A DNA stretch of 14,825 bases from Magnaporthiopsis rhizophila (Eukaryota > Ascomycota > Sordariomycetes > Magnaporthales > Magnaporthaceae). Position numbers and translations under genes: made by a program. The notes beneath the pieces are model-generated. The model made no database searches. It was not told the origin of the DNA and saw nothing but the letters and a program-made list of their open reading frames with translations. Positions 8,610-14,825 of this stretch are shown piece after piece (the first letter of the stretch is position 1; each line of letters opens with the position of its first letter). Where the stretch lies: the NCBI GenBank assembly GCA_003049465.1, contig PYSS01000256.1, positions 1 through 14,825 of the forward strand. Reading direction: 5' to 3'.

Positions 8610-11600
8610 TTATTTTAGTACCGGTATTCCGAGCCAAAATCCAAATTTTGGCACTGGTATTAACTTTTTTTTAAAAGTTTTCCGCCGGTACTTTTCGAAA
8701 GTTTTTGGCGTATTTTTTAGGTTTGTTTTTTTTTTCCAAATATTTTTTTCAATTCTGTACCCTGCTTATTTAACCAAATAATGTTTGGTTTTGTTGATAA
8801 TATTTTTGTCCAAAATTTTTTCGATTTTATACTTTTGTTTTAGGTCGATTTTTATTAACTTATTGCTTTTAAACCCTGGTAATACTGGTTTAAATAAATT
8901 AATATAAAAAATCGGATAATTATATATGGTTAATAATAATTAAAATTTATAATTAATATCGAAAATTTTCCTTAGGATTTTGAACGGTTCCAACTTTTTA
9001 TGGTTTAATTTATTATTTAATTATTTTATTTTAATATTGTATTAAAAAAGATAAATATTATTTTTTTTTTTAAAAGTTAATTTTTTAATTTTTTTTTTAT
9101 TAGCCTGCATAAATATATGCTATTGTAATTTTTTTAGTTTTGCCTGGAGATTTTTGTATAGTTTGGTAAGCTTTTTCACCTATATTTCTGCTATTAAGGC
9201 ATATAGTTCTGCTTTAAGCTTTTTGTACACCGTAAATATAAACCCGTAATTTGTATAAAACGGTATAATCCCTGTATTTTTATACACTGAACTGTTATAT
9301 GCAAATTAAACCATAAAAAATAATTATACCCAGTTATTTTATTTATAATTAACGAAATAACGTAAATATTATTTTATGGTTTGGTTTATTTGTTCCGTTT
9401 GCTTATTTATTTGCGGATAATAGGCCGTAAAAAAGGCATATTTTGCGCTTAAACTGGCTATAAGTTATTTTTAAAATTTGCTGTTAAATAGTTTATTTCG
9501 GTCCGTAATTATGCATTTTGGTATTTTATATTTTGCAATTATATTTCGGATAAAAATATAAACCAGTTTTGTGGTTTTTGCATTTTTTTTGAACGGTAAA
9601 TATATAGCATATTTGGTAAATTGGTTAATTATTACCATAATATTATTATATTGGATATTTATAAAGGGTTTTTTTAATTTGGATAGCCCTGTAATAAAAT
9701 TTATTATAACTTTTTGCCAAGCCTTGCTAGGTGCTAGTAAAGGTTAAAATAATCCATAAAGCTTATATCTGTTTATTTTGTTTTTTACGCAATTTTTACA
9801 ATCCTTAATTGCTTTTTGTACCTTAGCACAGGTTTTTATAAACCTATAATATTAACGAAATTTTTTCCAGGTTTTAGTAATCCCCTGGTATTTATTAATT
9901 ATTTGGCTATAAATTTGCTGGATTTTTTTTGGGATTCAGCTTTTTTATTGGATTATTTTGGCCAATACCTGCTGTGCCGGAATCAGGGATCCGTTTGGTC
10001 CTTTGGCCAAAATTGCGCATATTTCGGGTGGTATATCCACCTGATGGTTTAATTAACGGCTTAAAACGTTCGTTTAACCATTTTCTGACCTTTTTTTAAC
10101 CTTAATTCGAAAATTATAATTTTAAAAAAACTAGCTTTATTAAATTTATCTTTTATTTAGTGTCTGGCTAGTAATAAATTATAATAGGTTTTTATAATCG
10201 GTATATACCATAATTTAATAATTGGTTTTGCACAAATATACCTTTTATTCTTTCAAAATTTTAATAATAGTAAAAAGCTTTTTATTGTGGATTTGATAAT
10301 TTAGCTTAGGTTTATTTAATTTTTGCAAAAAAAATGCGCAAAAATACAGTTTTCTTTAATCGTTTTACTGCTCCAATTATTTTTTAATAGCAAAATTCGA
10401 TACATTAATTTCGATTTCAAAAAGTTTTTTTGGGTTTGGTATTATTAGTACCGGTATTTGGATAATAGCTTTTTTCAGTAAATTAAAAGCTATTTATTTT
10501 TATATTTCCTAATAAAATTGGGTATTATTTTTGGTAAAATCCGTAAATGGTATAGCCTTTTTGTTAAAATTTTGGATAAATTTTCGGTAAAAATTTAAAA
10601 ACCCCAAAAAACCTCGCATTTTTTTAATTATGGTAGGTACAGGCTAATCTTTTACCGCCTGTACTTTTTTGGGTTTCATCCGAATTTTCCCTTATTTAAT
10701 AACAAACCCGAAAAAAATTACCTTTAGAAAATACCATATACATTTGTCCGGGTTAACCAAAAGTTTTGCATTTTGCAATTTTTGTAATATTTTATATATA
10801 TATTATTTGTATTTTTCTAATATATTTAAAAAAATTAGGATATTATTCAGATATGCAAAAGCGAAAATATTAAGGTACTTTTGTAATACATAGTTAATTA
10901 TTCGCTAAAATGTGGCTAATACATTAATAAGCCCGAAAATTATTACCAGTAATTTGAAAATTCCAAGCTTGGTTCGAAAAGCAGTTTTCTATTTATCCCT
11001 TTTCTTAATTTTTAGCAGGCCATAAGTTTTGCATAAATTTAGGGCTGTAAACCACCGGCTTTTCCCGAACCTATTTTTAAATTTGTTAATCAGGGGTAAA
11101 AAATACCGATCCTTTATTATTTTTTAATTTAACGGACAATAATCGATATATATCCGTTTTTCCCCATTTTTTTTGGGAATAAACAAAATTTTATGCCCCA
11201 CAGGGAAATTAAAAGGTTTGGTAAATTTTTTCCTAACTTTTTCCTTTAGTTATTTTTATAATAGCTTTTTTTGCCGAGGGTTTAATCGATACAGTTTTTG
11301 GTACTTAAATTATACTTCCGGTTTAAATTTAATTTTGTGATCAAACGGTCCGTGTTCCGGTAATACCGTTTTTAAATTTTTTTGAAACAACTTTTAGTAT
11401 TTGTGGTACTTTTTAGGGATATTTTTAAATCTATCTTTAATAATTTTTTGTTTGTTGGATTTGTTTGTATTTGTATTTATTAGCATTTTGGTTAGTGCAG
11501 TTTGCCAGGGCTAATTATTATATTTTGCTATTATTGCAATTACCCTTTTTGGCGTCCAATTTTTATTACCCGGGGCCCGTGGCTATTAGGCTTCCCTGCT

Positions 11601-12053
11601 AATTAATAATAATTTTTTTTATTAAATCTGTTCGGTAATCCAATTTATTAGAGGGTTATATTTTTTAAGCTATAAAATACCTAAAATTAGATTTTTCCCT
11701 TTTGTATTTATAATATTTAGGGTTATTTTGCAGGTTTTTTCCAGAAATTAAAATTTAAAATGATTAATTTTAATATTAATTTTTCTTTTATTAAATGTAA
11801 CTGGCTCCTATTTTATTATTATAAGATTATATGGTTCTTTTTTTTAATATATCGGAATACTGTACCTTTTTATTATTTTTAGCGAAAAATAATTTTTTTA
11901 AACTTTATAATTGATTATAATTTTTATTTTTTGCCTTTTTTAGTATATTATTATCCTAATATGCTTATACTGGTCGGTAATCGTTATTGTTAGGGATTTT
12001 GCTGGTTATTGCCCTATCCGTGCCCTATTTTTGGGTAAACCCTTTAATTTTTT
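8610..12053 (-). pseudogene. pol: pol of element A: protease, reverse transcriptase, RNase H, integrase, chromodomain (broken)
   Basis: It is read in the -1 frame after gag, about 1150 codons. Protease: the catalytic Asp is now Asn at 11910-11912 (IINYKV), followed by LNIINTKGKNLILGIL and YNPLINW, typical of the fungal protease-RT linker. RT: LPEHGPFDHKIKFKPE, FIPKKNGEKRIYIDY, WFTALNLC (first Asp to Asn, 11037-11039), AYLNNILIF (YLDD box with both Asp to Asn, 10842-10847), LLVNP and MEPKKVQA. RNase H: EINVSNFAI, with the first Asp changed (10404-10406). Integrase: zinc-finger CKNC (9789-9800), INFITG (first Asp to Asn, 9699-9701), Asp at 9501-9503 (TDR) and Glu at 9393-9395 (QTEQ), which gives D-x35-E. 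Chromodomain: YKIEKILD and KHYLVK-stop-AGY, with the conserved Trp turned into a stop at 8766-8768. The natural stop is 8610-8612. The chromodomain would have steered integration to modified histones. Confidence 0.9.
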
Positions 12054-14200
12054 GCTTGGGATACCTATTGCCGGGCCCCAATTATTCCTGTCGATCGGGC
12101 AAACCCATTTATCCAGGCCTTTGCTTTTTTTTCCATATATATTTTATATTCCGGTTTTTTGCACATTTAATATATAAAAATTCCTGTTAAGCATATTATA
12201 AAATAAGCTAATAATAATTCAAAGGTTGCTGCAAAATTTTTATAACCCATTTTTGCTATTCACCATTTCGAAAGCTGGTATTTTTATTATAAGTACCGTA
12301 TTAGTTTTTCTTCCTTTTTTTGTGGAAAAAAATCGTGCTTTAATTTTTTAGCCATATGCTATTTATAATTATTATACAGGTATTTAGCCCAAAAAAGCTT
12401 ATTATAATAGCCCGCATCGGGGTTTATATTTTTATAGTTTAGCATATATAACTGTGCTAGCCGTTTATTTAGGTTCGGAATATTTTCGAATAATACCCTG
12501 TAATAAATAACCGATTGGTTATTTTTTAACCAATTTAGGGGCTTTTTTTTATCGTTTTGCACCAGTTTTTTGCATATTAAACCGCTAATAAGTTTGGGCT
12601 AATCCTAAAATTATCGATTTATTTCCAAAAACCTAAATAAAATATATACCTTTTATATTTCCTCCTTAATTATAAGGGATTATTTCCCTATATCGATCAG
12701 TTGCTAATCAAATTTTTACTGGAGTTTTTTAAAATTAACCATATATTGTTCCCTGCTGGGTTTTTTATCGTTAGGATCCGTTTTTGTGGTTTTCCAGTAT
12801 TTTATTAGGCCCAATTTTTCTTCCTAAACTTGCAGCCAATGCGTTTGGCCCAAAAACGGTTCCACCTTCGCATTTATATTTAAATTTTTTTCAAAATCGT
12901 TAATTAAAATATTTAATATATTTTTGCACCGGGCTAATTTTTCAAATTTTCCACTTTATCCGATAAGTTTTTTTATTATTAGTATATAATTATTATAATA
13001 CTAAACCCCCTCAAATCCCTCCAAATATTAGGCTATTTTTTTATTATTCCGGAATTGGCCAACTTATTATAATATAGCAAACTATTATTTAAAATAATAC
13101 CCTGTAGCATTTTTATCGGAATAATGGATTATATAGTTTTTATTAAAACAGTAAGTTCAACTAAACAATATTTCGGGGCATAGGCTTTTTTTTACTACTT
13201 ATTTGGTCAATTTGGAAAAATTTGGGATTATAAGCTAATAACCCTTTGGTGCGCCTTTTCGGCAAAAAACAGCCGCTTATCGGTTTTTTTATAAATAATT
13301 TTTTTTAATATATTCTTTTTTCCTATATTTAAAACATTTTCTATTTTTTGGATCCTTAAATTTAACATATTTCTATTTTTTATACTGGTGTATAATTTTT
13401 GCGCTAAAATTTATAGGTTTAAAATGCATATTGTAAACCATAAATTATTATTATTTTGCCTTTTTCTGGTTAACTTTGTTATTTTACGCTATTGGCTTGG
13501 TTTGTTAAACTTTTTTCTCAAAATAACATTTATATAGCCTATTGCTAATACAAACAGCCATAATAATATAATTAACAAAATTTTCAGATCGTTCCTGTTT
13601 AAACAACTTATTTTTCATATTATTTTTTAGCCTTTGGTAAAACTGGATTATTTTAGTATTTTTTATTTAATTAAATTTGTTAACCAGCTGCTGGAACTCG
13701 AAAATATAAATTAATACAAAGCCTTTTTGCCGGAGTTAAAACAACTTTTTTTTGGCCACCCGTTTTTTATCGATTTGTCCGAAAATTTTGGCAATTTTTT
13801 TACCAAATTTCTCGAAATTAGCAAATATTAGCTTGGTTTTTTTTTTGGATTTGTTATACCCTTTTAAATAATCGGACCAAATAAGCTTAAACCAATCCTT
13901 AATTTTGCTATCCAGGCGCATAATTATATAAGCAACTTTCTGTTTTTTTTTTTAAAAATGGTCTTAATAAAACAGAAAATACCCTTTATATTTAATCAGA
14001 AACATTTTAATTTTGCTTTCCTTTTTATTATATTTATCGGGTAAGGGGAATTTGTAAAATTTGATAGCAATATGGGGCTCGGCTTAAGCTTTTTTAAATT
14101 TTTCGATTTCCGTAATAAGTGCTTGTATAGCTGCCGAAAAATTATTATATATTTTACTAACAATGGTAACATTTTTGGGTTTTTTGCCTGCAATTAATAT
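12044..14200 (-). pseudogene. gag: gag of element A (broken)
   Basis: The recovered frame runs about 719 codons. The start is taken at ATA 14198-14200, an ATG changed by RIP, since both copies share this position followed by [LS]IAGKK. In order it shows: an N-terminal Ala/Glu/Lys-rich helix (IQALITEIEKFKK); the retrotransposon Gag entry motif with PLPDKYN, then SKIKMFL; the capsid-like core with QKVAYIIMRLDSKIKDWF and IFANFEKFGKKIAKIFGQ; LRQKG; then a zinc knuckle at 13295-13336 (C-x2-C-x4-H-x4-C) in which only the first Cys survives (KCFKYRKKEYIKKNY). It is followed by HYSDKNATGYYFK, a motif often seen after the knuckle in fungal Gag proteins. A further 350 or so codons up to the stop are not recognised. 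Many TAA/TAG codons replace Gln or Trp. An 87-nt stretch near 12957-13045 is absent from copy B. It acted as the structural polyprotein that packages element RNA. Confidence 0.85.
12047..12053 (-). other. Candidate -1 ribosomal frameshift site between gag and pol, element A
   Basis: The minus strand reads GCA-AAA-AAT-TAA in the gag frame, so the heptamer A-AAA-AAT of X-XXY-YYZ type sits directly before the gag stop (12044-12046). The pol frame is exactly the -1 frame and is open across this site (SKKLKGLPKNRARIG). Ty3/gypsy elements often use a -1 shift here. RIP may have changed AAC to AAT or lengthened the A run. Confidence 0.55.
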
Positions 14201-14251
14201 AATTATTATTGCTTATTACCTCCGGTAAATACTAAACAGGATCAATTAAAA
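14201..14251 (-). other. Leader of element A with possible primer-binding site
   Basis: These 51 bases lie between the 5' LTR and gag. In element sense the first bases are TTTTAATTGATCCTG. A tRNA primer site would be expected here and should begin TGG. TAATTGATCCTG could be a RIP-altered TGGTTGATCCTG, but I cannot match it to a tRNA. B has the equivalent 52 bases at 7259-7310, starting TTTTAATTAATCCTA. Confidence 0.3.
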
Positions 14252-14457
14252 TGTTACAAATGGTTTTTTGCTTTTAGGGTAAAATATGCTAAAAAAAGCG
14301 CTAAATAATATGGTTTTTACAAAGTTATTTGTGCTGGGAAACTAAATAATAATAAAAATTTTAATTATTTGCCCAAAGGGATACCTTGGAATTAATTTAG
14401 GTTAATTAATACCAAAGCCTTAATTAAAAACTATTTAATACAGTGGAAAACCTTTGC

Positions 14458-14465
14458 CTTATATA
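14458..14465 (-). promoter_or_regulatory. TATA box of element A's 5' LTR
   Basis: The minus strand reads GGGTATATAAGGC here. In element sense it sits mid-LTR, about 206 bases before the LTR end, as expected for a U3 promoter followed by R and U5. The same TATATAA is kept in the left LTR at 381-387. Transcription start is not visible. Confidence 0.5.
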
Positions 14466-14557
14466 CCCGTGATTCTCCTGTGCCAGATTTGTGCTACACC
14501 TGCTATGGGTGATATATAATGATCGCACCGATCGCACATATTAACCTGGTATTAGCT

Positions 14558-14584
14558 GTGATATATCTATCCCCGATATATCAC
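14558..14584. repeat. Perfect 10-bp inverted repeat in element A's LTR
   Basis: GTGATATATC and GATATATCAC are separated by 7 bases (TATCCCC). It lies in U3, upstream of the TATA box in element sense. The left LTR has a RIP-degraded copy (GTGATATGTT/GATATATTAT). It could be a protein-binding palindrome or an RNA/DNA hairpin; no factor is known to me. Confidence 0.6.
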
Positions 14585-14681
14585 ACTTATCGCCGATCCT
14601 GGCGGTCACGTAACCTCCTTTATCAGCATAGCTTTGGTTGTTTGGCCCCTGGCCTTCATGACTGCGGGGTAGAGGCGTACC

Positions 14682-14700
14682 GCTGGGGGTTAGCCCCAGC
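14682..14700. repeat. LTR hairpin GCTGGGG/CCCCAGC
   Basis: This is a perfect 7-bp stem with a 5-base loop (GTTAG), near the right end of the LTR. It is also visible in the other LTRs, perfect in 7770-7800 (CTGCTGGGGGTTAGCCCCAG) and weakened by RIP at 1050-1070 and 7860-7882. It belongs to the LTR ends that A and B share. Confidence 0.6.
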
Positions 14701-14732
14701 CCTTCTATCCCCTGCCAGCTGTGGTCGTAACA

Positions 14733-14737
14733 TCTAT
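14733..14737. repeat. Target-site duplication of outer element A, right copy (tctat)
   Basis: This is an exact partner of 169-173, directly after the terminal GTAACA of the right LTR. The match shows that everything from 174 to 14732 descends from one integration event plus later insertion inside it. Confidence 0.93.
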
Positions 14738-14825
14738 TAAATTATATTAATAATAAATATATTTATAAATCAAGTCTTATAATATCCTTTGAATATTTAA
14801 TAGTAGAGGATTTTACTGAGTATCG
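14738..14825 (+). pseudogene. Homing endonuclease-like ORF, downstream part
   Basis: This is the right flank of the insertion. Read in the frame that continues from position 173, it stays open to the window edge and contains LNYINNKYIYKSSLIISFE. This is the expected end of a NUMOD1-like unit: helix, then a Y-K-x-x-L-I strand. The join across the insertion is seamless, since the last base before the LTR plus the first two bases after the duplication make a Leu codon. The stretch is too short for a firm family call on its own. Its value is that two open halves separated by 14.5 kb fit one protein, so the original target was an intact coding sequence when the element landed. Confidence 0.55.

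Larger units (their letters stand above)
174..14732 (-). mobile_element. Outer LTR retrotransposon A (Ty3/gypsy chromovirus), RIP-mutated and interrupted by element B
   Basis: Element A is bounded by LTRs that begin TGTTAC and end GTAACA (or RIP-altered forms) and by the 5-bp repeat tctat. Without inner element B and its duplicated ccttt it would be 7300 bp: a 481-bp left LTR (174-579 plus 7839-7913), a 6338-bp interior (7914-14251) and a 481-bp right LTR. The minus orientation is set by the gag-to-pol order, by a polypurine tract next to the left LTR, and by a TATA box on the minus strand in the right LTR. The interior carries gag, pol with a chromodomain and an opposite-strand accessory ORF. 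Stop codons and Asp-to-Asn changes throughout gag and pol show it is dead. The excess of C-to-T and G-to-A changes against copy B points to RIP. Confidence 0.93.
14252..14732 (-). repeat. Right LTR of element A (5' LTR in element sense), 481 bp
   Basis: It starts TGTTACAAATGG and ends GTCGTAACA, with 6-bp terminal inverted repeats TGTTAC/GTAACA. The left third is strongly AT-shifted, while 14460-14732, next to the unique flank, keeps GC-rich sequence. It holds a minus-strand TATA box (14458-14465), a perfect 10-bp inverted repeat (14558-14584), two GATCGCAC repeats (14521-14537) and a GCTGGGG/CCCCAGC hairpin (14682-14700). Confidence 0.93.

Noticed and set aside
13100..13117. D-K-N-A-T-G read at first as the retroviral protease active site
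   Set aside because: It is in the gag frame just after the zinc knuckle and fits the HxSDKxATGYYPK-type motif of fungal Gag. The real protease site is at 11910 in the pol frame.
13996..14193. Minus-strand open frame beginning MQAKNPK, present in both copies (also 7054-7251)
   Set aside because: It is conserved and legible, but it is out of frame with gag. The true gag frame runs through the same bases (IQALITEIEKFKK, then PLPDKYN and SKIKMFL) and joins the capsid core without a shift, so this is a shadow.
580..14732. Tandem elements sharing a central LTR, formed by LTR-LTR recombination
   Set aside because: The central LTR is a complete subfamily B LTR followed by a 75-base remnant of A's LTR with a duplicated ccttt. 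This fits nested insertion only.
14519..14740. Plus-strand open frame of 73 codons in the right LTR
   Set aside because: It lies wholly within the LTR and its duplication. The frame is broken in the left LTR and no protein family is recognisable.

Overview
The window is almost entirely two copies of one LTR retrotransposon, one inserted inside the other, and both are heavily decayed. Reading frames recovered on the minus strand show a Ty3/gypsy chromovirus: Gag with a CCHC zinc knuckle, then protease, reverse transcriptase, RNase H, integrase (D,D-35-E) and a C-terminal chromodomain. Wherever the copies can be aligned in gag and pol, they differ almost only by C/T and G/A changes. These changes create many stop codons and catalytic Asp-to-Asn replacements. 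This is the signature of repeat-induced point mutation (RIP), so the host is most likely a filamentous ascomycete with RIP; no species can be named from the sequence.

Layout. Positions 1-173 and 14738-14825 are single-copy flank. Outer element A spans 174-14732 and is bounded by the 5-bp target-site duplication tctat (169-173 and 14733-14737). Its 481-bp right LTR is 14252-14732. Its left LTR is broken into 174-579 and 7834-7913. The break is inner element B (580-7833), which has two 523-bp LTRs (580-1102 and 7311-7833) and its own 5-bp duplication ccttt (575-579 and 7834-7838). Removing B and one ccttt restores a left LTR of exactly 481 bp, which confirms the nesting. Both elements run on the minus strand, so the right-hand LTR is the 5' LTR of each.

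Each copy has gag at its high-coordinate end (A 14200-12044, B 7258-5189). Gag ends at a conserved A-AAA-AAT-TAA, where a -1 frameshift leads into pol (A to 8610, B to 1755). Pol is free of net gaps between the copies, at a constant offset of 6855. Between pol and the 3' LTR lies a separate reading frame on the opposite (plus) strand (A 8124-8600, B about 1287-1745), ending 9 bases from the pol stop. It has a CxxC motif and a charged, probably coiled-coil part, and it is a candidate antisense accessory gene. This gene and the middle of the LTR differ between A and B by more than RIP, so the copies are two subfamilies sharing gag-pol.

The flanks are themselves notable. With the insertion and one duplication removed, they join in one open frame that resembles the NUMOD1-type DNA-binding tail of a fungal mitochondrial intron-encoded homing endonuclease. 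The retrotransposon therefore seems to have landed in mitochondrial-type DNA, most simply a nuclear copy of it (NUMT). No functional host gene, tRNA, rRNA or CRISPR array was found.
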